A stretch of DNA of 22,125 nt from JBHHYN01 sp046757565. Its GTDB lineage: Bacteria; Pseudomonadota; Gammaproteobacteria; Eutrophobiales; Eutrophobiaceae. Of the stretch, positions 7,380 through 14,363 are shown in pieces. The stretch covers positions 1-22,125 of the forward strand of contig JBHHYN010000036.1 in the NCBI GenBank assembly GCA_046757565.1. The letters run 5' to 3'. Under the pieces are notes generated by a model. The model made no database searches. It had not been told where the DNA came from and was given only the letters and a program-made list of their open reading frames with translations. The translations under genes and the position numbers were made by a program. Each line of letters opens with the position of its first letter. The stretch's first letter is position 1.

Positions 7380-7847
7380 CTACCATGTAGAGAAGGGATG
7401 CTGGACCAGGCAGACGTTGTAATAGCGGGGGTCATCGGAGACCTCCTGTCCCAGCCAGGCTGGCGGGTCGATGTCCTCGTCTGCTGTATGCAGTTCAATC
7501 TCGGCGACGACAAGGCCGGCATTCTCTCCTTCAAAAACATCTACCTCCCAGATATGGTGGTTCTGCTGGATAAAGAAACGCGTTTTTTCGATCAAGGGAC
7601 GCAGACACAGGTCAGCGAGGATAGCGCGGGCATCATCGGCCGGAATAGGATATTCGTATTCCGTGCGCGTTACGCCAAGCGTCATGCTTTTTATATTCAG
7701 GTGGGCTTTGTCTCCGGAAACACGAACCCGAATGGAACCTTTTTCGCTATTGGCAAGATACCCCTGGACAATATGCTGCTTCCGGTTGACCCCGTCCCGC
7801 CAGGAATCGTTTTTGACCAGAAATTTTCGTTCTATTTCTATCGCCAT
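7380..7847 (-). CDS. CYTH-domain triphosphatase/phosphohydrolase
   Basis: This is a soluble tunnel-fold enzyme of the CYTH superfamily, whose bacterial members hydrolyse inorganic triphosphate or thiamine triphosphate with a divalent metal. The start is set at the MAIEIERKFLV methionine, giving 155 residues, because the EIERK motif (residues 4-8) must sit at the N-terminus. A longer frame reaches upstream to 7886 but adds only an atypical basic stretch. Other tunnel residues visible are the R-x-R pair at 40-42, K53, E63/E65, K88/R90, D103, and E116/E118. It lies convergent to the OFA transporter and divergent from ampG, with 63 bases to the latter. No strong ribosome-binding site is seen. The family call is firm; which triphosphate it cleaves is unknown. 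Confidence 0.88.
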   Translation of the reverse strand: MAIEIERKFLVKNDSWRDGVNRKQHIVQGYLANSEKGSIRVRVSGDKAHLNIKSMTLGVTRTEYEYPIPADDARAILADLCLRPLIEKTRFFIQQNHHIWEVDVFEGENAGLVVAEIELHTADEDIDPPAWLGQEVSDDPRYYNVCLVQHPFSTW

Positions 7848-7910
7848 GAATGTATCGTAACGCGCGCAGTGTCGCTCGTGAAGCACTAACTTTTTAACCG
7901 CTAGAAGCGT

Positions 7911-9155
7911 ATGAGCCCTCAGGAATATCTGAAATGGATCGTTAATCGTCGTATGGGTGTTACGCTCCTGCTGGGTTTCTCCTCCGGGCTTCCTTTATCG
8001 CTTTGTGCAAGTACGCTGCAGGCGTGGATGGCAACGGAGAATATCAGTGTTCGTATGATTGGCCTGTTTACCCTGGCGCAAATCCCGTATGTATTGAAAT
8101 TTGTCTGGTCGCCGTTTATGGACCGCTTTGCCCTGCCTGGCCTGGACCGCCGGCGTAGCTGGATCCTTGTTTCACAACTGGCCCTTATCCTTGTTGTGGC
8201 GGCAATGGCCTTGTCCGACCCGCATCGCAATCTGCAAATGATGGGCCTGCTCGCCTTAGTGATCGCCTTCCTTTCCGCATCCCAGGATATCGCTTTTGAT
8301 GCCTATCGTACCGATTTGCTGAGCGAGAAAGAACGTGGTATCGGCGCCGGTGTCTCGGTATCCGCTTACCGAATTGCCATGCTGGTTTCCGGTGCAGGCG
8401 TGCTGATTATGCATGACTATATCGGTTGGCGGGCTTCTTTTCTGATTATTTCGCTGCTCTTCATCATCGGGATTATAGGTACATTGCTTGGCCCAAACAT
8501 TGACTCTGTATCGAAACCACCCGCGACCCTGGAGGCAGCCGTTGTGAGGCCGTTTCGGGAATTTCTTGCGCGTGACATGGCCTGGTTACTATTACTCCTG
8601 ATAGTCCTGTACAAGTTAGGGGACGCCTTCGCAGGATCATTAACCACCGTATTTCTCATTGCCGATCTCGGTTTTTCCACTTCTGATGTAGGAATAGTAA
8701 ATAAGGGGCTGGGGCTGATCATGACCCTGGTTGGCGCACTCTACGGTGGAGCACTGATGATCCGGATCGGTCTGTTCAGGGGATTGTTATGGTTTGGAAT
8801 ACTCCAGGCGGTAACAAATCTGGGTTTTATGTCGCTTGCGATGTATGGGAAGAGTTACCTGGGAATGGTAGTGGTGATTGCGCTGGAAAATCTGGCTGGT
8901 GGTATGGGAACGGCTGCATTTGTCGCCTTTCTGATGACGTTATGTGACCATCGATTCACCGCGACACAATTTGCACTGCTTTCGGCGCTATCTGCTGTAG
9001 GACGCGTGTTTGTCGGCCCTCCGTCCGGGGTGCTGGTAGAGGCAATGGGCTGGGCCCCATTCTTTTTTATTACCTTCCTGGTGGCGCTCCCCGGCATTGT
9101 GTTATTGGTATATATGAGGAAACCCATAGAAAGCTATCATCAGCCAACGGGTTGA
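7911..9155 (+). CDS. ampG: AmpG-type muropeptide permease (MFS)
   Basis: This inner-membrane carrier imports anhydromuropeptides released from the cell wall for recycling. The 414-residue protein aligns by eye with E. coli AmpG along its whole length: LLLGFSSGLPLSLCASTLQAWM near residue 20, FVWSPFMDRF near 65, FLSASQDIAFDAYRTDLL near 125, LLLIVLYKLGDAFAGSLTT in the middle, and TLCDHRFTATQFALLSALSAVGRVFVGPPSG near 345. It has about twelve membrane helices and lacks the two extra C-terminal helices of the 491-residue E. coli protein, a common variation. No other peptidoglycan-recycling gene is adjacent. The ribosome-binding site is weak (AGAAG). It ends 22 bases before the convergent His-rich protein gene. 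Confidence 0.93.
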   Translation: MSPQEYLKWIVNRRMGVTLLLGFSSGLPLSLCASTLQAWMATENISVRMIGLFTLAQIPYVLKFVWSPFMDRFALPGLDRRRSWILVSQLALILVVAAMALSDPHRNLQMMGLLALVIAFLSASQDIAFDAYRTDLLSEKERGIGAGVSVSAYRIAMLVSGAGVLIMHDYIGWRASFLIISLLFIIGIIGTLLGPNIDSVSKPPATLEAAVVRPFREFLARDMAWLLLLLIVLYKLGDAFAGSLTTVFLIADLGFSTSDVGIVNKGLGLIMTLVGALYGGALMIRIGLFRGLLWFGILQAVTNLGFMSLAMYGKSYLGMVVVIALENLAGGMGTAAFVAFLMTLCDHRFTATQFALLSALSAVGRVFVGPPSGVLVEAMGWAPFFFITFLVALPGIVLLVYMRKPIESYHQPTG

Positions 9156-9177
9156 TATCAGGACAAAATCCCGGGAG

Positions 9178-9690
9178 TCAGCGCAGGTTTTTATGAATAT
9201 GATATCGGTGGTAGGAGCGGTGTGCATCCATATAGCCTTGCAAATATCCACGTCTGTAGGCATTTCTGTTTGTGTGATTAGGCCGCTTATCATCATAATG
9301 CAGCGCATTGACTCGACGGCAATCACCCTGGCATGGTACCGCCTGGACAAGATCTTCCGGGTTGCCTGTCGCCGTAAAGCCATCGTGGCTGTCATCGTAA
9401 AACCGGTTGAATCGAGTTCCATGGGGGCTATGAGAAAATCTGTTGAAATGATTTCTGTAATGAGCATGATTATGAAGCGTGATGTTTCTCTTGAATCGAT
9501 TACCGAATGATGTGACCGGTCCATAACTATGGGTAAAGGCGGGAACGGGACCATAGCTATGGGTCATTGCAGGGAAGTACCTATGATTACTTCCGTAAAA
9601 GAGAAAATTATCTGCCCGGGTAGAGATTGTTATGGCAGGTAGACACAGAAGAGTGAGCAGCTTAATGGCGTAAAGAATTTTGTTTGACAT
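9178..9690 (-). CDS. Secreted His/Tyr/Asn-rich protein of unknown function
   Basis: I do not recognise a family. The 170-residue protein has a clear Sec signal peptide (residues 1-27, hydrophobic core LYAIKLLTLLCLPAITI, likely cleavage after STRA). The mature part is unusually rich in His, Tyr, Asn, Arg and Phe. A ten-residue unit is repeated in tandem, THSYGPVPAF then THSYGPVTSF. At DNA level this is a pair of 14-base near-palindromes 30 bases apart (9521-9534 and 9551-9564). The C-terminal stretch YMDAHRSYHRYHIHK is very His-rich, and a single CxxxC-type pair (PCQGDC) lies past the middle. Such composition could bind metal or be structural, but this is speculation. Frames on the opposite strand and an overlapping minus-strand frame exist, but only this one has a signal peptide. 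A possible promoter sits just upstream. Confidence 0.65.
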   Translation of the reverse strand: MSNKILYAIKLLTLLCLPAITISTRADNFLFYGSNHRYFPAMTHSYGPVPAFTHSYGPVTSFGNRFKRNITLHNHAHYRNHFNRFSHSPHGTRFNRFYDDSHDGFTATGNPEDLVQAVPCQGDCRRVNALHYDDKRPNHTNRNAYRRGYLQGYMDAHRSYHRYHIHKNLR

Positions 9691-9712
9691 ATGATGGTCT
9701 CGCCAATATATG

Positions 9713-9742
9713 TTTATATCCGGTTTGACAGATAATAGACAA
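9713..9742 (-). promoter_or_regulatory. Possible sigma-70 promoter for the His-rich secreted protein
   Basis: On the minus strand, TTGTCT (9742-9737) and TATAAA (9718-9713) are separated by 18 bases. They match the -35 and -10 consensus at four and five of six positions. The predicted start of transcription would leave a short leader of about 15 bases before the ATG at 9690. The element lies in the 53-base divergent gap with the SelW-like gene. It is a consensus match only. Confidence 0.35.
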
Positions 9743-9743
9743 A

Positions 9744-10034
9744 ATGGTTGCTAAACAGGTTAAAGCACGGATTGAAATTGAGTATTGCGCCCAATGCAGG
9801 TTTGTTCTACGCGCCGGATGGATGGCGCAAGAACTCCTGTTTACATTCAGTGAAGAACTCGTAGAAGTTGCGCTGATTCCGGGATCAGGCGGTATCTTTG
9901 AAGTCAGGGTGAATAACGAAGTTATTTTTTCAAAGAGAGAAACAGGCAGATTCCCGGAATCCAGTGAACTCAAGCAGCTAATTCGTGACAAAATTGCGCC
10001 TGAGAAGGAGCTGGGACATAGTGATAATGCGTGA
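9744..10034 (+). CDS. SelW/SelT/SelH-family Rdx protein (thioredoxin-like, CxxC form)
   Basis: This 96-residue protein has the short Rdx fold seen in selenoprotein W relatives: an opening beta strand IEIEYCAQCRF with the redox motif C14-A-Q-C17, a central LIPGSGGIFEVRVNNEVIFSKRETGRFPES segment, and a C-terminal helix LKQLIRDKIAP. Both active positions are cysteine codons, so it is a non-selenocysteine homologue. Bacterial members are presumed thiol-disulfide proteins with no settled substrate. No ribosome-binding site precedes the ATG (only AATAGACAAA). The gene is divergent from the His-rich protein and convergent with the PP2C-FGE gene. The family call is good; function is unknown. Confidence 0.85.
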   Translation: MVAKQVKARIEIEYCAQCRFVLRAGWMAQELLFTFSEELVEVALIPGSGGIFEVRVNNEVIFSKRETGRFPESSELKQLIRDKIAPEKELGHSDNA

Positions 10035-10063
10035 TGCGATACAACAGATACAATGCCAAAGAG

Positions 10064-11992
10064 CTAATCGATGTCTCTGGCGATGCGAATACCGATGTGA
10101 TCATAGGTTTGATCGGATTTGAACTTGTCCCGTTTTGCATGGCGGATTGAGTCTTCAGGGCTGAAATAGGATCCGCCGCGTACGACCCGGAAAACACAAT
10201 CTCCACCAATCCAGACCTTGCCGTTGCCGGGAGCATTTTTATAATCGGGATGCCAGCAGTCCACCACCCATTCGGCGACGTTGCCGTTGGTATCATAAAC
10301 ACCAAAAGGATTCGGTTCGAAACTGCCTATTTCAGTCGGTTTCTTCGGATCATATTTGCTGCCGCATCCAAGCTGGCAGTGGGCCATATTGGGCTCCATG
10401 TTGTAACCCCACCAGTAAGGAGAGCGTTTACCGGTTCCAGCGGCATATTCCCATTCTGCTTCGGATAAAAGCCGGTAACTATGTCCGGTCTGTTCCGACA
10501 ACCACTGTGTATAATAGTAGGCGTCATCCCAGGTGACGAAGATAACCGGGTGTGTGTCGCGTGACATGTAGAGGTTGTCGGGTTGTTTGCGTCCGGTTGC
10601 CTTGGCAAACTTGTCGTATTCAGCAAAGGTGATTTCATACATGCTGACAGCAAACTTCTTTATTTTGACATGGTGACGTGGCCTCTCTTCCTTATGGCGT
10701 GACGAACCCGGACTGCCCATATCGAATTCACCTGCGGGGATCCAGACCATGGCCGGCCCCGGGGTGCCATCTTTCAAGGCGTCATGGAACTCTTTCCCTT
10801 CCGGTGTTGCAGCGGTTGACGGGGCAGGCGTTGCCGCCTTTGTCGTGGTTGCGGGTTTTGCCGCAGTCTTGGTTTTGGTTGCCGTGACCGCTTCAGCCGC
10901 TTTTTCTACGGCTTGTCCGCTTGTTTGATTCTTTTCTTTTGCAACGGTTACAACTGCTTCTTCCACTCCCGTTTCAGCAACTTCACCCGCAGTGGGAACA
11001 GGCGCTGATTTTTTACCTCCCAGCATCATAAAGGCAGCCACTGCGATGCCTATCGTTACAACTGCAGCTATGCCAATGATCAGACCGGTTTTACTCTTTT
11101 TTGGCTCCTCCTCCACGACAAACTCCTGTCGGGCAGGGGTTGCTTCCTGTATGATTTCATTTTCCGCCGTATCTTCCGGCTTGTCCGGTTCCGTTTCGGG
11201 GACAGGTTCCGGCATGGGAGCCTCCTCCTCTTCTTTTTCCATAATATTGACCACCACAGCGGTAGTATTGTCCTGTTTGGGCATGGCCGCTTCCTCAACG
11301 GCCTGCATGAGTGCGTCGGCGCACTCCTTGGGCGATTCAGACCACTCCGAATACTGAATAATCTTGCCGGCGCTCAAGGTATCCAGACCGTCGCTGCAAA
11401 TCAGTAAGCGGTCACCTGCCTGCAGTTCAAATGGTTCAGCGGGCACATCGAGCTCATTGATCTCATCACCGGTAACCGCACTCATGAGCATATTTCTTGA
11501 AAGGCCCTTCTCCGGTTCCACCGGAGTGCCGGCAGCGGCCATCCTGTCAAGAAATCCCCCATAGCTGTGATCGGCGTTCTTTTTTAACAATTCTTTATTG
11601 CGGATGAGGTAAAGATGACTGTCGCCGACACTGGCCCACCATAGTTTGTTCCCTTCTAAAATGGCCGCCACCATGGTGCAGCCCATACCCGCCAGGGCCG
11701 GTGTCTCTTTTACGGTTTCCTGAATTGAATGGTTTGCCTTCAACACGCACTCCTTCAGGATTGCTGCAGGGTCGTCAGTGGGATAATTGGCGGAGACATG
11801 TTTATTGAAGGCCTGGACGGCCATATTGCTGGCAACATTCCCGGCAGCATGCCCACCCATACCGTCTGCGACGATTACCAGTGCGCTGGGATTGCCATCC
11901 TTGTCAGTGAGATGGGTTATCAGGAAAGCATCTTCCTGATAATCTCGTGCGCCGTCAATCTGAGAACCTGCCAGCACAAACTGGATTGCCAT
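10064..11992 (-). CDS. PP2C-type protein phosphatase - transmembrane helix - SUMF1/FGE-like domain fusion
   Basis: This 642-residue protein has three parts. Residues 1-250 form a PP2C Ser/Thr phosphatase with the metal-binding motifs DYQED (17-21), ADGMGGH (42-48), SVGDSHLYL (121-129), CSDGLD (199-204) and QDNTTAVVV (240-248). An acidic linker leads to one membrane helix (about 303-325), then an Ala/Thr/Lys-rich spacer (330-400). The last part (412-640) is a formylglycine-generating-enzyme/SUMF1-like domain: MVWIPAGEFDMGS, PVIFVTWDDAYYYTQWL, YRLLSEAEWEYAAG, TNGNVAEWVVD, VVRGGSYF. The catalytic cysteine pair expected soon after the RGGS motif is absent (SPEDSIRHAKR instead), so it probably does not make formylglycine. 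Four other cysteines (539, 543, 579, 599) could form disulfides in the periplasm. The likely topology is phosphatase inside, FGE outside. GGGGA precedes the ATG. No kinase or secretion gene is adjacent. Confidence 0.92.
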   Translation of the reverse strand: MAIQFVLAGSQIDGARDYQEDAFLITHLTDKDGNPSALVIVADGMGGHAAGNVASNMAVQAFNKHVSANYPTDDPAAILKECVLKANHSIQETVKETPALAGMGCTMVAAILEGNKLWWASVGDSHLYLIRNKELLKKNADHSYGGFLDRMAAAGTPVEPEKGLSRNMLMSAVTGDEINELDVPAEPFELQAGDRLLICSDGLDTLSAGKIIQYSEWSESPKECADALMQAVEEAAMPKQDNTTAVVVNIMEKEEEEAPMPEPVPETEPDKPEDTAENEIIQEATPARQEFVVEEEPKKSKTGLIIGIAAVVTIGIAVAAFMMLGGKKSAPVPTAGEVAETGVEEAVVTVAKEKNQTSGQAVEKAAEAVTATKTKTAAKPATTTKAATPAPSTAATPEGKEFHDALKDGTPGPAMVWIPAGEFDMGSPGSSRHKEERPRHHVKIKKFAVSMYEITFAEYDKFAKATGRKQPDNLYMSRDTHPVIFVTWDDAYYYTQWLSEQTGHSYRLLSEAEWEYAAGTGKRSPYWWGYNMEPNMAHCQLGCGSKYDPKKPTEIGSFEPNPFGVYDTNGNVAEWVVDCWHPDYKNAPGNGKVWIGGDCVFRVVRGGSYFSPEDSIRHAKRDKFKSDQTYDHIGIRIARDID

Positions 11993-12045
11993 ATTTTTCC
12001 CCGGATTTATGCTGATCAGTAATTATTCAGCAAGTTATTGTTTCT

Positions 12046-12076
12046 ATTATCATTAACTATTACTATCCCGTCTCAA
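12046..12076 (-). promoter_or_regulatory. Weak promoter candidate for the PP2C-FGE gene
   Basis: On the minus strand, TTGAGA (12076-12071) and GATAAT (12051-12046) each match five of six consensus bases, but the spacer is 19 bases, longer than ideal. It would leave a leader of about 47 bases before the ATG at 11992. It lies in the 175-base divergent gap with the antiporter gene. Confidence 0.25.
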
Positions 12077-12104
12077 ACGGATGCACTCCCTGAACTGAAC
12101 CGGA

Positions 12105-12133
12105 TTACAATATCGTACCAGTCCCTGTATATT
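12105..12133 (+). promoter_or_regulatory. Weak promoter candidate for the CPA2 antiporter gene
   Basis: TTACAA (12105-12110) and TATATT (12128-12133) are spaced by 17 bases. The -10 matches five of six consensus positions, the -35 only three. The surrounding 12120-12165 stretch is strongly A/T-rich. Transcription would begin roughly 27 bases before the ATG at 12168. Confidence 0.3.
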
Positions 12134-12167
12134 TTATACAATAATTTTATTTGGATAATTAATTCCG

Positions 12168-13337
12168 ATGTCCGGCATTTCCTTTGAATTTTCTATTTTT
12201 CTGATTTTTACCGGTGCTGCCGTGTTGGCAACACTGGCCCTTTTTGTCCGACAGGCAATGATCGTCGCTTATATTCTTCTTGGTATCCTGCTCGGACCCT
12301 GGGGGCTTGGTTTGGTAGATGATACAGAACTTATTGGTGAGATCTCGAATATAGGCATTATATTTCTATTGTATTTGCTCGGCCTGGATCTTTTTCCACA
12401 ACAGCTGTTGCAGATGCTCGGGGAGGCATTATCTGCCACGTTAATCAGTTCAATTGTTTTCTGTCTGATGGGTTTTGGGATCGGTTACCTATTTGATTTT
12501 CCCGTACTTGAATCGTTGTTAATCGGCGCCGTGTTGATGTTTTCCAGCACCATTATCGGCGTCAAACTGTTGCCGACCACTATTCTGCATCACAGGCATA
12601 CCGGTCAGATCATTATCAGTGTGCTGTTGTTACAGGATTTACTGGCGATTCTTGTATTGCTGTTATTACAGGGATACGGCAAGGGTGAAAATTTATTGAT
12701 GGATATCATCTGGCAGATTGCGACATTGCCGGTGCTGATAGGGATAACCTGGTTGCTGGAACGCTTTGTCCTGGTGAAATTGATTACCCGTTATGACCAA
12801 ATCCATGAATATATTTTCCTGCTGGCGATTGCCTGGTGTCTGGGCATTGCTGAACTTTCCGTCGTGTTGGGGTTATCCCATGAGATCGGCGCTTTTATTG
12901 CCGGGGTGACACTGGCCTCCAGCCCGATAGCGTTGTTTATCACGGAACGGTTAAAGCCCTTACGTGATTTTTTCCTGATAATTTTCTTTTTTGCCCTGGG
13001 CGCTACTTTCAACATGGATGGGATTCGGGAGCTTATATTGCCTGCCTTGTTACTGACATTATGTGTTATCGTCGTAAAACCACTGGTATTCATGGCACTG
13101 TTTATCCGGGCAGGTGAGAATAAGGGGATATCGCAGGAAGTGGGGTTTCGTCTGGGACAGATCAGTGAATTTTCAATGCTGATCGCTGTTTTAGCGGTCG
13201 AGTCCAATTTTATCGAGGAGAAGACTTCCTATCTCATTCAACTTGCAACCTTGCTCACTTTTATCGTCTCTTCATATATAATTGTGCGCCGCTATCCAAC
13301 GCCGATTGCCGTATCAGACCGGCTTCGCCGCGACTAA
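12168..13337 (+). CDS. CPA2-family cation:proton antiporter, membrane domain only
   Basis: This inner-membrane antiporter is of the KefB/NhaS3-like monovalent cation:proton antiporter-2 family. Its 389 residues are almost entirely hydrophobic, with about 11-13 helices. Recognisable segments are MIVAYILLGILLGPWGLGLV near residue 35, FSSTIIGVKLLP near 125, LLLQDLLAILVLLLL near 150, and LGLSHEIGAFIAGVTLASSP near 240. It ends directly after the membrane domain; the RCK/TrkA-N nucleotide-binding domain and glutathione-binding parts of KefB/KefC are absent. The specific ion (K+ or Na+) cannot be told. No strong Shine-Dalgarno precedes the ATG. It is divergent from the PP2C-FGE gene, with no visible partner subunit. 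Confidence 0.88.
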   Translation: MSGISFEFSIFLIFTGAAVLATLALFVRQAMIVAYILLGILLGPWGLGLVDDTELIGEISNIGIIFLLYLLGLDLFPQQLLQMLGEALSATLISSIVFCLMGFGIGYLFDFPVLESLLIGAVLMFSSTIIGVKLLPTTILHHRHTGQIIISVLLLQDLLAILVLLLLQGYGKGENLLMDIIWQIATLPVLIGITWLLERFVLVKLITRYDQIHEYIFLLAIAWCLGIAELSVVLGLSHEIGAFIAGVTLASSPIALFITERLKPLRDFFLIIFFFALGATFNMDGIRELILPALLLTLCVIVVKPLVFMALFIRAGENKGISQEVGFRLGQISEFSMLIAVLAVESNFIEEKTSYLIQLATLLTFIVSSYIIVRRYPTPIAVSDRLRRD

Positions 13338-13421
13338 TACATTGAATTAATATTATTGAAAGTTAGACTCACTGCGGAATGTTGCAAGTTCAAGACAAAA
13401 GTGTCAGAAAAATAATTTGTT

Positions 13422-13450
13422 ACTTTGCTTTATACTTTCAACTTTGCTTT
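13422..13450 (+). promoter_or_regulatory. 10-bp direct repeat around a -10-like box, upstream of the CMD-Rieske gene
   Basis: ACTTTGCTTT occurs at 13422-13431 and again at 13441-13450, with a repeat period of 19 bases. Between them is TATACT (13431-13436), a five-of-six match to a -10 box, but no good -35 is present. The second copy ends 5 bases before the ATG at 13456, and no ribosome-binding site is visible. The repeats could be an operator for a regulator, or chance in an A/T-rich leader. Confidence 0.3.
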
Positions 13451-13455
13451 GAAAA

Positions 13456-14082
13456 ATGAGTAAGGCATTAGATTATTTACTTAAGGCACGGCCGCAGGTC
13501 ATGCACTCTTATTTTGCTTTTCTCAAGCAAGCCGGAAGCCACCTGGATGCGAAGACCAGGGCAATCATTTCAGTAATTACCAAAGTGGATAGTCAAACCG
13601 AGGCCGGTTTTCGCCAGTATCTTACACGGGCCTTGCAGGAGGGTGTTACAGCCGATGAGATCCTGGACGCCTTGCTGGTTGCTTTTCCGGCGCTGGGCCT
13701 GGCCAAGATTATATGGGCCATTGAAATTTTGCTGGAAATGGATATTCCCGAATTCCGTATCGAAAAACTCGGTGCAGACAAGGAGTGGCATGATATAGCA
13801 AATATAGAAGAGCTAAAGCAGCGTGATGTGACCTGTATAGTTGGTAACGAGCGCGGTGTATTTGTTCTGGTCGATGAGGAGGAGGTCCGTGTTTATGATA
13901 GCATTTGTCCCCATCAGTCCACGCACATCCCGGAGCAAGCCCTGAATGGTTGTGAACTAACCTGCCCCAGACATAAATGGAAATTCAACCTGAAGACAGG
14001 TGAATGTATTGAAAATGGTGACAGACCCTTAAGGCGGTTGCATTACAGGATTGAACGGGACAGGTTATTGGTATGCTGGTGA
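13456..14082 (+). CDS. Carboxymuconolactone decarboxylase-like domain fused to a Rieske [2Fe-2S] domain
   Basis: The 208-residue protein has two domains. Residues about 10-95 look like an AhpD/carboxymuconolactone decarboxylase-type helical bundle (HLDAKTRAIISVITKVDS ... GVTADEILDALLVAFPALG). The redox CxxC found in AhpD-type members is missing, so peroxidase activity is unlikely. Residues about 108-208 are a Rieske domain with the ligand set C151-P-H153 and C170-P-R-H173, followed by KWKFNLKTGE. This resembles the soluble NirD or dioxygenase-ferredoxin type. It is probably a cytoplasmic electron carrier or redox sensor; no signal peptide is seen. No oxygenase or reductase partner is adjacent. 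The gene may share a transcript with the small lipoprotein gene 77 bases downstream. The Rieske part is certain, the CMD part likely. Confidence 0.85.
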   Translation: MSKALDYLLKARPQVMHSYFAFLKQAGSHLDAKTRAIISVITKVDSQTEAGFRQYLTRALQEGVTADEILDALLVAFPALGLAKIIWAIEILLEMDIPEFRIEKLGADKEWHDIANIEELKQRDVTCIVGNERGVFVLVDEEEVRVYDSICPHQSTHIPEQALNGCELTCPRHKWKFNLKTGECIENGDRPLRRLHYRIERDRLLVCW

Positions 14083-14159
14083 ACAACAATTGTCCCTGGT
14101 TTTATTCGTATCGTGCATGAAAAATCCAGAGTTTCTATGTTCTCAGGAGGTATCTATAA

Positions 14160-14333
14160 ATGACAACCAGATTTCTATCGGTAATTGGAGTGTTGATGTT
14201 GCTGACTGTTTTTTCAGGGTGTTCTCCGAAAGTCGGCAGTGAAGCATGGTGTAATGCCATGAAGGAAAAACCAAAGGGAGAATGGACAGCGAATGAGCTT
14301 AAAGACTATAGCAAACACTGTTTATTCAAGTAA
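14160..14333 (+). CDS. Small DUF3012-family lipoprotein
   Basis: This 57-residue protein has a short lipoprotein signal peptide (MTTRFLSVIGVLMLLTVFSG) with the lipid-bearing Cys at residue 21. The mature segment CSPKVGSEAWCNAMKEKPKG, then EWTANELKDYSKHC, matches the small DUF3012 family of gammaproteobacterial lipoproteins, whose function is unknown. Two further cysteines (31 and 54) are at conserved positions and may pair outside the cytoplasm. An excellent AGGAGGT (14145-14151) lies 8 bases before the ATG, supporting this start. The lipobox has Phe at -3 rather than the usual Leu. The gene is followed at once by a hairpin and the convergent TgpA gene. Confidence 0.85.
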   Translation: MTTRFLSVIGVLMLLTVFSGCSPKVGSEAWCNAMKEKPKGEWTANELKDYSKHCLFK

Positions 14334-14360
14334 GTGATAACCGGATAAGAACCGGATCAC
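14334..14360. terminator. Hairpin between convergent genes, possible bidirectional terminator
   Basis: GTGAT (14334-14338) pairs with ATCAC (14356-14360), and CCGG (14341-14344) pairs with CCGG (14352-14355). A two-base AA bulge lies on the left arm and the loop has seven bases. The hairpin starts at the base after the stop codon of the lipoprotein gene and ends 3 bases before the stop of the convergent TgpA gene. No T tract follows on either strand, so termination would be inefficient or Rho-assisted. Confidence 0.4.
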
Positions 14361-14363
14361 CCA

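Noticed and set aside
9193..9510. 105-residue plus-strand frame opposite the His-rich protein gene.
   Set aside because: Its composition is that of a reverse shadow; the minus-strand frame has a clean signal peptide and promoter candidate.
9725..9730. Perfect TTGACA as the -35 of the SelW-like gene.
   Set aside because: It is only 13 bases before the ATG, so a -10 at normal spacing would fall inside the coding sequence.
9744..10034. Selenoprotein with in-frame UGA.
   Set aside because: The redox motif is C-A-Q-C, with both positions plain cysteine codons and no internal stop.
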